Shown here: piece after piece, positions 47,700 to 59,193 of the stretch | Layout: each line of letters starts with the position of its first letter | Position numbering within the stretch: position 1 is the stretch's first letter | Origin: Brachionus plicatilis | Lineage: Eukaryota > Rotifera > Eurotatoria > Ploima > Brachionidae | Assembly: GCA_010279815.1 (NCBI GenBank) | Contig: QEOQ01000226.1 | Span: 1,579,024-1,643,023 of the forward strand | Length of the DNA: 64,000 nt | Direction: 5' to 3' | Translations under genes and position numbers: made by a program | The notes under the pieces: generated by a model | What the model saw: the letters and a program-made list of their open reading frames with translations, nothing else | Database searches by the model: none | What the model was told of the DNA's origin: nothing

Positions 47700-50095
47700 T
47701 AATAATAGTAACAATAATTTTTTTTTTTTAGGAGATGAGTTCGATGTTGTTTTGAGGATCCAGGTTCCAGGTAACAATGTCTTATTTGTCAGGTAACAAT
47801 GTCTTAATTTGTCAAAGGTGTCCAGTATTTGTGTGATGGGCTAGTTGTTTTTTGTGAATCTTTAAGGTCATCGTTAATTTGGGTATGGTTTTGACGGATA
47901 GCAAAAAATTTTTCGATAAGGAGATTGGTTCTTACTGAAATCGTTTGGAGGCTTAACTTTTCGTGAATCATGGAAATTCTGGTTCTTAACGGGAAGTATT
48001 TTATTGTTTTTAAAATTTTGTTTTGTATTTTTTGAAGATTTTTTAAGACTCTTTGGATAGATGTTGATAGTGTGATGAACAGGTAGTCGAGATGAGGTCT
48101 GATAAGAGCCATGAAAACGGTTTTACATAGGTTAACTTTATTTTTTATTTTGAGTATTTTTAGCTTTCTTATGATATTTAATTTAGGCATCAGTATAGTT
48201 GATAGATCGTCCAAGTGGCTAATAAAAGAAAGGTTCGGATCAAGTTTTTGTCTAATAAAACTCGTGAAAGGTTCCATTGGTATCTGATTGCTATTTATAG
48301 ATAAATTAAATCGGTAAGTGTTTTCATTGTTTTTTCTGTAGCCGGCTGTCGTGAAGACTGTAAAGGTAGTTTTTTTTGGGTTTATTTTGAGTTTCCGTTT
48401 TTGACAGAATCCTGTTTTTATGTTAATTGCTTTTTGTAGTTTCTCTTCAATTTTTTAAAGGCTACTGTCAGTAAACCAAATCATAATGTCGTCCGCAAAC
48501 AACGCTTTATTGATATTATCTGGAAGCTTTTTAACAACGTCGCTAAAAAATATCGAAAATAATGTGGGAGATAGACAGCTCCCCTATAAAATTTATGAAA
48601 CCGTTTATCATAGCTTGGTTTAGATGTAGGAAGTGATCCTAAGTGCTCATTTTTTTCGAAATCCAGATTGGCTTGGTGGGAAGTGTCCTTTGTCTTCTAA
48701 CCAGGTGAGAATCTATTTGTTTATTATTTTCTCAAGCCATCTAGCAAAACATAATGAAAGGGAAATTGGCCTATATGAGTCATTTCGGTTAGGTGATTTG
48801 CTTTTTTTTGGGATCATGATCATTTTGGATATCTTCCAGTTTTTTGCTAGATAGTCAGTTTTGAGTGAGGCGTTGAAAAGTCTAAATATACGTACAGTCA
48901 AAACTCTTTAATCCGAAGTTCGATATCCCGAAAAATTCGCAAATCCGAAGAAAAATTAGGAAATAAAAGCTGTTACATGTAAAATACATGTTATTTTCAC
49001 TCTTTAATCCGAAGATTCAAAATTCTCTAATCCGAAGAAAATTTAGAAAAAATGTTCAGTTGAAACTGCTAAAATTTATATAATTTTATTGTTTCAGTGT
49101 TATAAAATCATTTCGAAAATTACTTACGTTATTTTCAATTATAAAAAAAGTAAAAAAACAAGTGTTTATTTAATAAGTCAAAAGTTCAGAAAAAAAATGT
49201 CACCTACTCCGCCAATAAAAGAGTTGAATTAGATTATGATCAAAAAAGAGAAATATGCATGTATTATGTTGAACATTCAACACAACAAAAAAAATTTCTT
49301 AATCCGAAGTTTTCTACTTTTTACCATTATTCGGATTACCGCATATCCGAAATTTCGCTATTCCGAAGAAAATTTCAGAAATATTTAATGTTCGGATTAT
49401 CGAGGGATGACTGTATAAAGAATTCTGTTGGACAATTTTGGAGAATTTTGTTATTTACCAGGCCAAGTCCAGCTGATGCTTTATTTTTGAGTTCTTTGAG
49501 GGACGAGAGAAATTCGTCTTTTGTAATCGTCTTTTGTTTTCCACCGAAACTGGAGAGAAACTTGTTTTCATTCTGGGTAGGTTTGTGGAACATTGATCCG
49601 CAGTAAAATTTTTTTCCAGATGCTCTCCGAAAAGATTTACGAAGCTTTATGGTTTGTTGGTTGATTAAAGCCTTGTATGGGTCTATGAAATTATTGAAAA
49701 AATTCCAACATTTCGATTCGGATTGATTAAATTGATTTAATGCTGAAAATTTCTCACTAAAAAAACTGCCTTTAAAAGCTTTTATTTCATTGCTTATTTG
49801 TCGACTTAATAAATTTAGGAGCTTTGTGGCTAATTCGGTTTTCCATTTTTTGTTCAGACGTGTGAGTTTCCTTTTAAATTTTATTTTTTTAACAAGGTTT
49901 TCTGGAATAGGTATTGGGTTGGTTGCTGAAGTAGTAAAATTACAAAGTTTGGTTGCTTTTTTAATAGCGTCTAAAATGTCAGCTATAATCTTTTCGGCTT
50001 CTGTGTCAATGTTATCTAGTTTATGGGCTCCTTTTTTAACTTTCAAATTTTGGTCAAATTTTGCCAAATCTATGCTGTTTGCTGATTAAGCTTCA
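47700..50095 (-). pseudogene. 5'-truncated LINE (CR1/Jockey-type) reverse transcriptase
   Basis: Read on the minus strand from about 50095: a pre-RT region (SANSIDLAKFDQNLKV), then RT blocks LKNKASAGLGLVNNKIL, NWKISKMIMIPKKSKSPNRN, SYRPISLSLCFARWLEKIIN, SQSGFRKK after a frameshift, LSPTLFSIFF, the catalytic FADDIMIW, and a long C-terminal region FMALIRPHLDYL...KIQNKILKTIKYFPLRTR to about 47804. The endonuclease is absent. The stretch between SGFRK and GSCLSPTLF, normally holding the first catalytic Asp, is deleted. A pogo-like element splits the RT at 48895-49413; removing it restores the frame between TEFF and RIFRLF. Non-functional. Confidence 0.85.
48895..49413. mobile_element. pogo/Tigger-like element, 519 bp, inside the LINE
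   Basis: The ends are CAGTCAAAACTCTTTAATCCGAAG and, inverted, CAGTCATCCCTCGATAATCCGAAC. TA lies outside both (48893-48894, 49414-49415). CAGT ends, AATCCGAA motifs and TA targets are typical of pogo-type elements. At about 49197-49300 (plus strand) it still encodes MSPTPP and, after a one-base slip, KRVELDYDQKREICMYYVEH, the first helix of a CENP-B/pogo DNA-binding domain. The catalytic DDE part is gone, so it is an internal-deletion derivative. Confidence 0.85.
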
Positions 50096-50545
50096 GATAA
50101 TTGGACTTAATATAATAAGGCCAAAAAGAGTGTTTTTGTTACATTAATCTATTGTTGTGAAATTATTTGATTTTTCTAAAAAATTATTTTATCACATTGT
50201 TAATTTTCATGTTGTGAAAAAAGTATACCGAACCATTAAAAACAGCTTGGGACATCTTAGAATCGTTTACAATATCAGAGTGTTTTAGAAAAGGAGGATT
50301 CATAAAATCATATAATTGCAAAGTCTTTTGGTTTATTGGCAATAATCAGTTAGAGTTTGATAAACTTGGACCAGTAATGACAAACAAAATTGTGAATTTA
50401 GACAAATATTCCTTACGACGTTGTGATGATATTCTTATTTTGTCAATTAAAAATTTTAATTGTTTTTTTTTTTTTCAACTTGTATATTTATTTTATTTAA
50501 TATTGTTTGTTTCACCTTTTAAACTTTACAGAAAATTCTACAATA

Positions 50546-50917
50546 GGGTATTGTGAAATTCAAGTACAAAATGAACAAAAATTCTTCCTTTTTTGGTAAA
50601 TTAAAAATAAAGACAATAGAATTTATTATAAAAAAAACTGCAATATTGTGCAGCATACTCTGTTGCACCTTTTTACCTAAAAAAATCTTTATTTTCTTTA
50701 TTTTTAGTAAACCAAATCAAAAATTAATTTAAATTCTATTGATGTTGTATTCATTGTTCTATTTAACCTTAGAAAAATTATTTAAGGAATAAAAAGGTGC
50801 AACAAAGTATGTTGCACTATATTGCAGCATTTTTAAAAAAAATTTAATTATCTTTAATTTTAATTTACCAAAAAAGGAAGAATTTTTGTTCATTTTGTAC
50901 TTGAAATTCACAATACC
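50546..50917. mobile_element. MULE-type MITE with 9-bp target duplication
   Basis: The inverted ends of about 60 bp (GGTATTGTGAAATTCAAGTA... and its complement ...TACTTGAATTTCACAATACC, nearly perfect) enclose 372 bp. Perfect 9-bp direct repeats CTACAATAG stand outside (50537-50545 and 50918-50926). Long TIRs plus 9-bp duplication are the Mutator pattern. A nested shorter inverted repeat (TGCAACA...TGTTGCA) fills the middle. No ORF. Confidence 0.88.
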
Positions 50918-51043
50918 CTACAATAGTACAAAATTAAAATTTTTTCTGAGAATTTAAATATTGTATTGGAATTTCTGTATGATAATTCACAATGTCACTT
51001 TTTATATCATTAAATATAATTAAAAGATGATTTAGTTTAAATT

Positions 51044-54000
51044 TTATTTATTCTCTATTTTTTTATCTTCCAATTTCATGTTTTGCCATGCAAAGTCTAT
51101 AAACATAATTTGCTGTGACAATTTATTCAATCTGGCAAAGTGTCTCTCACTATAAGGCAAAAATTGCTCAATTATTTTTGCCGCGAATTCATAGTTGGAT
51201 TCATCAATCAAAAATTCGGGCGGATAATTTCTCATTATCAGCTCGAACACCACCTGAGCTATCAAACAAAACTTGGTATTAGTGTTCCAATCATTGGCAT
51301 ATTTTAACAACGATTCTTGAATAGAAAAAAAAACTTTTTATAACAATCAAAATTGTTACGTTCTAATTACTTATTTGATCATCTCTTAATTTCAAAAAAG
51401 TTCTTTCCAAATCTCGTCGCCCTTTATTCTCTTTTGTACCAGAGTCCTCGCCAATATTTGATAACAATATCTCTTGAATAATTTCATAGCATCTAAACGG
51501 CTTATCAAGCTGAATGGCCAAGCCGAGCGCTTTTTTCCACTTTTTCTCTTTCAAATAATTATCTAATTCTTGCTCTCTGAAAAAAAAAAATTATTTAAAA
51601 AATGTAAAATTAAATTCAGGAGATCTTGACCAGACTTGTAAAAAAAAAAAAAAATTCTTTCTAAAAATTTTAAATTTTTACTTGCATTTCACTGTCAATT
51701 TGTAAAATGACCTGGCAAATAATTAAATTTTCCCTTTTACTTTGAATATGCTTTCAAAATAAAAAAAAAAGTATATAAACTATTTTTTAAAGCTTTACCA
51801 AATTGGCAAAGTTTAAATCATTTCCTTAAAAATATCTTTTTATTTATTTAAATTTTACAAAAATTAAACAAAACAATTCATTAATAATTTAATTTAAAAT
51901 AATTTTTTCATTGAAAATTTTTCCAAATGCAAAACTTGAACCCAGCATTTCGAAAAGAGCATCTCATAGTTGCACACTCGATATGAATAACTAACTATGT
52001 CCAAAAGAACTACCTGGATTTTCTTATGTGAAATATAATTTATTTTTCTTGGAATTTTATTATTTGTCAAGTATTATAATCTGATGATGTATCAATTCAT
52101 AGAAAAATTAATAAAATCAAATAAAACTGATTGAATAAATTTTGGTAGAAAAATAATTTACATAAAATATGTTCCAAACTTTAATATAAAAATATTAAGA
52201 TAAAATTAAATTAAGATTGTTTTTTAGAACAAATTTTTAATTTATTTAAGTTTTATTTGCTCCAGAAATAAATACTTTCTCAATTAAAATTTTCGTTTTT
52301 TGTACATTAAATGAAAATTTTAAAAATTTTTTTCAATTTATTGTCAATGTCAATGAAAAGTTATGAGAGATGATTATTAAAATTTTTACTAATTAAAATT
52401 ATAAAATTATAATTTTAATTATTAAAAATTTTATTAAATTAAATAAATGAAGTGTTAATCAGTCGACTACGATAAGGGCACTAGCCTGTTGATTAACCTT
52501 GAAAATGAAAAAAAAATTAAAATGTACATTAAATGAAAATTTTAAATATTTTTATCTATTTATTGTCAATGAAAAGTTATGAGAGATGATTATTATGGAT
52601 AAAATGATAAATTTTTATGAATTATTTTCGTTATTTTATCCTTTTAAAAAAAATCCATGAAATAATTTTTCTATGAAAAAAGAATCTATGAATTGAACAT
52701 TCAGCAAAAATCTTATTCCTGCTTTTTTGAAAATTTTTGATGATCTTCCACTGTTAATCTTTCACTTTTTTTAACTCTATTTATTTTAAAAAATTTTATG
52801 ACTTTTGAACAACTCTGATCTTGACTTAAAAAAAAAACCCCAAGGATTACACAAAAATTCTTTACTTTAACAAAATTTCTTCTCGTTTCTCAAGCTCTTC
52901 TTCATACATTTCATCAGTGACATCTTTCCAGACAATTAATTTGCCATCCGCCCCTCCGCTGACAAACTGAGTCTCATCTTTGGTGCCACTCAGAGCCCAG
53001 ACTTTGTCTTCATGCTCGTCAAAAGTTCCCACACACTCATTTGTCTTTATATTCCACAATTTGACCAGGCCATCCGATGCACTCGAAATCAACTGAGTGC
53101 CATTGTTCAAAAAAGAGACTCTCAGGACCGAAGTGCTGTGGCCTTCGAAAGTTTTCACACAAGAAAAATCACCCAACGACCACAATTTAATGGTTCCATC
53201 AGCACTGCTTGTCACCAGTAGTTGGTCAACAGTGGAAAACTGCACGCACCAAACCCCTCGTTTGTGTCCTCTTAGAACTCCTAGACAAATTCCGTCATTA
53301 CTGTCCCAAACTTTGGCTGTTTTGTCACTGGAACCAGACGCAATTAGTTTATCATTTGCCGACACACACACACTGTTTATGTCCTTTTCGTGAGCCTTTA
53401 TGGTAAACTGGGCATCCATTTTAAATTGAGAATTTGTTTTGTCTATCAAAATTTTCCATGACTTAATAGTGGTGTCAATGCTGCCCGAAATTAGGTATTG
53501 TAGGCCCAGGTGAGAAAAAGCGAGAGCGCCAACATCTTGTGTGTGACCACGGCACACTAGAATACATTCAAATGTATTCGATTGGGAGTCAATGCTCCAC
53601 AAGCGGATTGTGTTGTCCTTGGAGCTTGATGCCAAATAGCTTAAATTTGAATTTTTGTCCACATACACGGCCAGACAAATGACCAAGTCAGTGTGGCCTT
53701 TGAGCAGTCTACAGTCCCATGTGTTCAAATCATAGACTTTCAAAAATTCACTATTAGTTGCCATGGCCAGCAGATTTTGCTTTTGACTGCAATACTGAAG
53801 GTCCAATATCTCGCCATGATCTCCAATGTACTGTTTGTAGTGTGTGAACACTTTTGCACCATCGCTCTCATCCAAATCTTCTTTGTCAATCATTTTTCTA
53901 ATTAGATCACTGTCCACTCGCACAAACACAATCATTTGATCACTGGTCACCAAAAATAGAGTATTTACTTTTTTGTTGTAAATTCCAAAGCTAATGACCT

Positions 54001-54967
54001 GCTGTTCCAGTTCATTTTCTGTTCGCTTTTGAATCCTAAGCGATTCAGCCTCATTTTGCTGGTACAAAATTTTGGATTTTTTGGTATCCCAAATTTTCAG
54101 CAGGCCATCATTTCCCATCGTAATGACAAAGCGTTCATTTTGGTTATCCTCTATTCTGGAATCGACCAAAATCGATTCAATGGACTCATAGACTGGCACA
54201 GTTTTCAATTTAGTAAAAGACTCCAAGTTCCAAATGATCAATACTTTGTCTCTGGAAGAGCTGATCAACTTGTCTCCATGCAAATACTCGAGACTAGTCA
54301 CGGTGCTAAAGTGTCCCTCGAGACAAGCTACCATTTGACTGTTGTTTAGATTGTACACTCTTATCTTTCCGTCTTCGGCACCCGTGACTAGTTGCTGCTT
54401 AGACTGGACATCTGGATAGAACACAATGCTTCGGATGATGCCCTGAGCGCCCTTCAAGTTGTGGGTGCAGTACTGGGCCTGGATGTCCCATACTTTGACA
54501 GTGTAGTCGCTGCTTCCAGTGGCCAGCAAAGTGCTGGACGAGTCGAAACACATGCAGTGGATTGGCGCCGTGTGTATGGCCTTCCATGTCCGTGTACACT
54601 TGGTAGTCACTTTTTTTGTGTCTGTTTCTTCGAACAGGCTCCAGTTGTCCCATTGTTTTAAGAGCAGGTTTTTGTGGGCAGTTATTAAGTGTTTATCATC
54701 CGGGGAAAGTGTAATACAGGTGACTTCTTCTTCTTCCTTTAGTTAACTTTAGGTGAAAGATGTGGAAAACAAAAAAAAACGTGGAAATTCACTTACGCTT
54801 TCGAGCGAGTGTTTGGTGCTGCCTGTTTGGATGTCGATCACATTTACGCTGGTTCCGTAGATGCAGAAAAGGTATTTACCACAGGAGGTCACACATATGT
54901 TTCCGCCAGTGTACTGAGTTTCTTTGACCCTATCGATCTTGAGGCTTTGAGCAGAATTTTTTATCAA
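51044..54967 (-). CDS. TBL3: UTP13/TBL3: WD40 protein of the small-subunit processome
   Basis: A nucleolar U3 snoRNP component (UTP-B subcomplex) needed for 18S rRNA maturation. Five exons joined in frame: 54797-54967, 52866-54736, 51371-51576 and 51044-51315 (four certain), with a possible short upstream exon. The N-terminus (GGNICVTSCGKYLFCIYGT) leads into two WD40 propellers; clear blades include WKAIHTAPIHCMCFDSSSTL, ATGSSDYTVKVWDI, HTDLVICLAV, ASGSSDKTAKVWDS, GHKRGVWCVQFS, SSADGTIKLWSL and HEDKVWALSG. The Utp13 C-terminal domain follows: ELDNYLKEKKWKKALGLAIQ, DWNTNTKFC, LPYSERHFARLNKL. Start taken at MIKNSAQSLKIDRV. An alternative exon MKHIKQ just upstream could splice to SLKIDRV after CAAAG. 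The 1.3-kb intron 51577-52865 carries a MITE. Confidence 0.95.
51690..52080. mobile_element. MITE of family A, second copy
   Basis: Starts CACTGTCAATTTGTAAAATGACCTGGCAAAT and ends with the complement of ACTTGACAAATAATAAAATTC. Inner parts (AGATGCTCTTTTCGAAATGC, TAGTTCTTTTGGACAT in reverse complement) match 6060-6120 of the copy in the ABCC intron. It lies in the large intron of the TBL3 gene. The ends are less certain than in copy 1. Confidence 0.6.
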
Positions 54968-56286
54968 TTTTTTTTTTAAATAAAAGTCTACCTTTGTTTA
55001 ATATGCTTCATTATTGGATTTTGAGTTGAAATTTAAATTTTTTAAATTTACATGTGCTTTATAAGTTTTATATTCACTAGTTTAGATTAGCATAATTTTA
55101 AATAAACAAATATTTTTAAATTTAATTTTGATCGAGTAAGAGAAAAGACAAATTTTTTGTATTTATGCCCAAAAATTTACTATTTTTAATAAAATTTTAA
55201 CATTAATAAAATCTCTCCTTTCCACTCACTGTTTTTATTCAAAGTTTTTAAATTTATTAAAAAAATTTATACTTGTATAAAAATTATTTAAAGTATTTGA
55301 AAAAAAGTGAAATAAAGGTGTCTATTTAAATATGGCGTATTTAATACAAGTATTAAAGCGGATTTTCAAAAAAGAGTGTTAAAAAGCTTGACAAATTTAA
55401 AAATTCACTTTTGAAATCAAAAAAGGCATTTCTAGAATTAAAATATTGAATTTATTTATCAAGAACAAGATTTCTTTAGAAGGCAATGACAATGGAGATC
55501 AACAAGCTCAATTGATTTATTTGACAAAAATACATTTGTTTTTGCAAGACATTTAAATTTTATAAAATCATATTAAATTTCATTTACTGTTTCGCTAAGT
55601 GTTTTTTTTTGGTCAAAAGCCCAAACCAAATAGGAAAAAAAACATCACCTGGAATGCAATACAAATCAACCTTTATATTTTTTTTAAGAGATATAAGCTG
55701 AATCTGAAATTTTGGTGTTAATTAATATTATTAAATAAAATAAGAATTTTTTAAGATTTTATTCATAAAAAATGATCATTAATAAAAAAAAATAAGTGAT
55801 AAATTAGAAATTAGAGTTATTAAAACTCTATTAGAAATATTAAAAGTTATATAGGCGAGTTATTAAAAATTAACAAGCCATTTTTAATAGACTTAAATAA
55901 TTAAGGAATACTAAATTTCTAGTTTTTTCTTTAATTTTATGAAATTCGAAAATTCTGCTTTTTAGGAATTTATTTTGCAGAAATTCTTTAATGAAGTTTT
56001 CCGATTTTAGACACAGCCATTTTGTCAGTCAGTCTAGTACAAATTTAGTACAAATTTCGATAGAGCGAAGTTCTTAGCGATAGAGTTGGAGGGACGAGTT
56101 AGAAAAAAACATAAAAAGAAGATACTAAAACATAAAAAAAGAGAAGGTCACATAAATCAATTTTTTTTTTTAAATAAATGAACATAAGTAAAAATGAGAA
56201 AAAACATTTTTAAATATTTTTTTATTTAGTTTTAATCAATTTTAAATTGCTCCAAAAAAGAGAAAAAATCATAAATCCATTTCATT
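54968..56286. other. 5' flank of TBL3, AT-rich
   Basis: No gene seen. It should contain the TBL3 promoter. A slightly GC-richer patch at 56030-56100 (TTCGATAGAGCGAAGTTCTT) has no recognisable identity. Confidence 0.4.
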
Positions 56287-56493
56287 CTATTTACCATATT
56301 TTCTATTTACAAAAATTTTATCCTTCGATTCAAGATAATCAATATCATTAAGTATACAACAAGCCACTATATGATAACAAATAGAATTTTCTAGGAAAAC
56401 TGGATGTACAATTAGTTCAGGTTGAGCTTTTATGTTTTTATTGTCTTTTTCAAATTTTTTTTTTTTTAATTTCTCTCTATTTTTTTTTGACAT
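56287..56493 (-). pseudogene. Possible fragment of a SWIM-type or related zinc-finger protein
   Basis: The 68-residue frame reads MSKKNREKLKKKKFEKDNKN, then NSICYHIVACCILNDIDYLE and KDKIFVNRKYGK. ICYHIVACCIL resembles the CxH half of a SWIM finger followed by its helix, but the CxC half is not visible and the basic part precedes rather than follows it. Could be a chance ORF or a fragment. Low confidence. Confidence 0.25.
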
Positions 56494-56798
56494 AGATGTT
56501 TTTTTCTACCTCGTCCGAGTTGGATCAAATTGTGGGATTAAAATAAAATTTACTATCAAGATGCTTTAAATAAAATTGAGATTGTTCAAAATAATATAAT
56601 TTGATTCTTTAAAATTTTCATATTTTTCAAATAAATAAATTTTTAGAATAAAGAATTCGAAATTCTTCAGTGTTCGGCAATTGTTTCTTTTGATTCTCCA
56701 GAAAAATAAGCTTTTAAAACTTTACCATATGTTGCACCATTTTTGTTACCTACTAAAAAGTGCCAAAACGATATTTTTTTGATTAAATTTTCAATATA

Positions 56799-57945
56799 AC
56801 GGGTGTCCAATAAAGCTTGTCCGAAATTTTAAATTAAAAAAAAAATATGAAAGGAATGTTTGTTTCAGATGAAATTTATTTTATTTAAAAATAAAAAATT
56901 ATTTTTAAATAAATTATTTTAAAACCAGTCTAAAAAATGATCTGATTCATTCCTTGTGTTGATGAAATAAAAAAAGCAATAGAATCGTTCGATTCCAGAC
57001 TTCGTAAAATTGAAAATTGTAGGGGCTATTATTGTAACAAATAATTTTTCAATAACCTTCAAAAAATAAAAAGTTAAACTTGATTTAAAAATTCATTTTT
57101 TCGAATTCAAAATTTTGGAAACACTAGTTACTAATAACACAAGGAATGAATCAGATCATTTTTTAGACTGGTTTTAAAATAATTTATTTAAAAATAATTT
57201 TTTATTATTTTTAATTGATGTTTTAATGCTTTAGAATTCAAATTCAATTTTTTTTAGAATTGACTTAAAAAAGACAACTTTCAAATGCAAAATTTAGTAA
57301 ACTAAGTTAACCAGTGACTAATATAACATTAAATCTTAAACTTGATTCATTTTGCTATTTTTTAAGTGTATAATCACGTTCTTACTCAAAGTACTTTTGA
57401 TACAGGATTATTATTTTTAAAGACAGACACTTTTAGTTATAAAATGGGAATGGAGTGTCATAAATTTTCATGAAGAATATTATTCATAGTTTTTTGTGTA
57501 AAATAGAGTATTTACTATAATCATACAAAATTTGGTAAAAAAATATCATTCCATTCAAAAGATATTACATTTTATTCACAAAAACCCCTTTTTTTGAACT
57601 TAATATATTTTTAGCGATTTTTGGATGTTTTTGATAATATCTTTTGAACAGAGAATTGGAAAAATTTGACCTTGGCGTCATTAGAGAGCTGATAAAATTC
57701 TCTATTCACTGATATATAAAAATATATAGGTAAAAAATGAAAACCTCGGGGACATTTTTAGGATTGACTGGTATTCAAAGTCACCAGGGTTCCTTGTGAC
57801 CTGGTTGTCAGATCAACGAAATTTCAAATGTTTTATATATATAAGTAGTCATTCTATATCTGTGTTAAATTTCATCTGAAACAAACATTCCTTTCATATT
57901 TTTTTTTTAATTTAAAATTTCGGACAAGCTTTATTGGACACCCGT
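56799..57945. mobile_element. 1.15-kb TIR element with TA target
   Basis: The ends ACGGGTGTCCAATAAAGCTT...TTTGTTTCAGATGAAATTTA form a nearly perfect inverted repeat of about 80 bp. TA lies outside both ends (56797-56798, 57946-57947). No transposase ORF. A second inverted repeat (56888-57207) is inserted near the left arm. The near-identity of the long arms suggests recent activity or selection for the termini. Confidence 0.85.
56888..57207. mobile_element. Second inverted-repeat element nested in the 1.15-kb element
   Basis: Arms of about 70 bp (AAATTATTTTAAAACCAGTC...GATTCATTCCTTGTGTT) are matched perfectly by the complement at 57137-57207 (AACACAAGGAATGAATCAGA...). No ORF. Because it has its own arms unrelated to the outer ones, I read it as an independent insertion. 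Its target duplication cannot be told because the flanks are A/T runs. Confidence 0.75.
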
Positions 57946-58515
57946 TAGAAAAAAATTTGGTTAAAATAAAGATTCTTGATAGTTATACTTATATTAGGTT
58001 CAACATTAACTTCCATCTGTTCATCAGTTTCCATCTCAATAATATTTTTTATGGAAAATTACTCCAAAATTTTTACTCAGATAATGAATAAATTTAGTTT
58101 TTGTTGACATAATAACAATTTTTAATGAGATCGAGTTTTAAATTTTGTTTAAATATTCAAAAAATTATCAATATTAAATGAAATTATATGTTTTTGAGAC
58201 TTTATTTGGATAAAATAAAAATAAAATTCAAAAAAGTAGAGCCATTGATTTGTTCAGAATTTTGTCTAGTTAATTTTAAAAAAAAATTTTGGTCTTAAGT
58301 GATTCCTGGGACTTACCAAACTTACCATTCAACTTTTTAAAAAGGGGAAATCACTTGAAGAAATTTTAGACTATATCTTTTGAACGAATAATCAGAAAAT
58401 TATTATATTTAGCTTATTGGATAGCTAAATTCTTTGAGAAAAAGGATATTAAAAATTAAACACCAAAAAAATAAAAAAAGACCGAGGACACTGGACTCAA
58501 TCAGGTACTAGGTGT

Positions 58516-58766
58516 TGTTAGCGGCTAAATGAACTTGTTAGTTCGTAGCTAACTTTACACTTCTTAGTTATGATTCCCTAGTTATTATTTATATTAACTA
58601 CTGTAATTGGTGGCTAAGAGATATAATACTAAAGTATGTCTTTAAAAGAAGACTTTATTTTGGTATAGTTCGGCGAAACTTTAGATTTATAATAAAGAGC
58701 TTTAAAACATAAACTTTTGTTTTCGTTATTTACAATGAATCCTGATAGGCAATTTAGCCTACAACA
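58516..58766 (+). mobile_element. Solo LTR of a retrotransposon (251 bp)
   Basis: Begins TGTTAGCGGCTAAATGAACT and ends TTTAGCCTACAACA, the 5'-TG...CA-3' rule. The same 4 bases, GTGT, stand on both sides (58512-58515 and 58767-58770). An AATAAAGAGC signal near 58692 and a promoter-like AT stretch fit a short LTR. No internal domain remains, so it is probably a product of LTR-LTR recombination. It lies 140 bp from a tRNA-Tyr gene. Confidence 0.6.
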
Positions 58767-58905
58767 GTGTGTTATTTTGCATAGAACTTGGTAAAAATAT
58801 ACCAAAACCAGGAGTTAAATTTAGATTTCAAATCAATATTACAAAAATTTTAAGTTTTTTTGAATTTAAAATTAAAATAAATTTTTTATTAAATTCAAAA
58901 AAAAG

Positions 58906-58996
58906 TCCCGCGAAGCGGATTTGAACCACTGACCTAAGGATCGCTTTGCATTTTAAACTCTACAGTCCTCCGCTCTGCCAACTGAGCTATCGCGGG
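58906..58996 (-). tRNA. tRNA-Tyr (GTA) with intron
   Basis: Same acceptor stem, box A and box B as the copy at 18403. Intron about 18 nt (AGTTTAAAATGCAAAGCG). Terminator T run follows in the gene's direction. It is transcribed away from the tRNA-Tyr at 59103; the two 5' ends are about 106 bp apart. Confidence 0.95.
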
Positions 58997-59102
58997 CTTG
59001 TCATAATTTTGAATCAAAGTATTCTTCATTTATTCAATTTTAATTTCCTTAGGCAATAGTTTCGAAATTATGACATTATTTATTTTTCGCTTGAATAGTA
59101 AG

Positions 59103-59193
59103 CCCGCGATAGCTCAGTTGGCAGAGCGGAGGACTGTAGAGTTTAAAATGCAAAGCGATCCTTAGGTCAGTGGTTCAAATCCGCTTCGCAGGA
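59103..59193 (+). tRNA. tRNA-Tyr (GTA) with intron, one acceptor mismatch
   Basis: Identical to the copy at 58906-58996 except that the 3' acceptor strand reads TCGCAGG instead of TCGCGGG, giving a C-A mismatch at base pair 3:70. Followed by ACTTTTTTTT. It may be a young duplicate on the way to decay, or still functional, since one mismatch is often tolerated. Confidence 0.9.

Noticed and set aside
49259..50089. Plus-strand ORFs over the LINE
   Set aside because: Antisense shadows of the reverse transcriptase and of the pogo-like insertion.
53012..54746. Several plus-strand ORFs over the WD40 gene
   Set aside because: Antisense shadows of the TBL3 coding exon.
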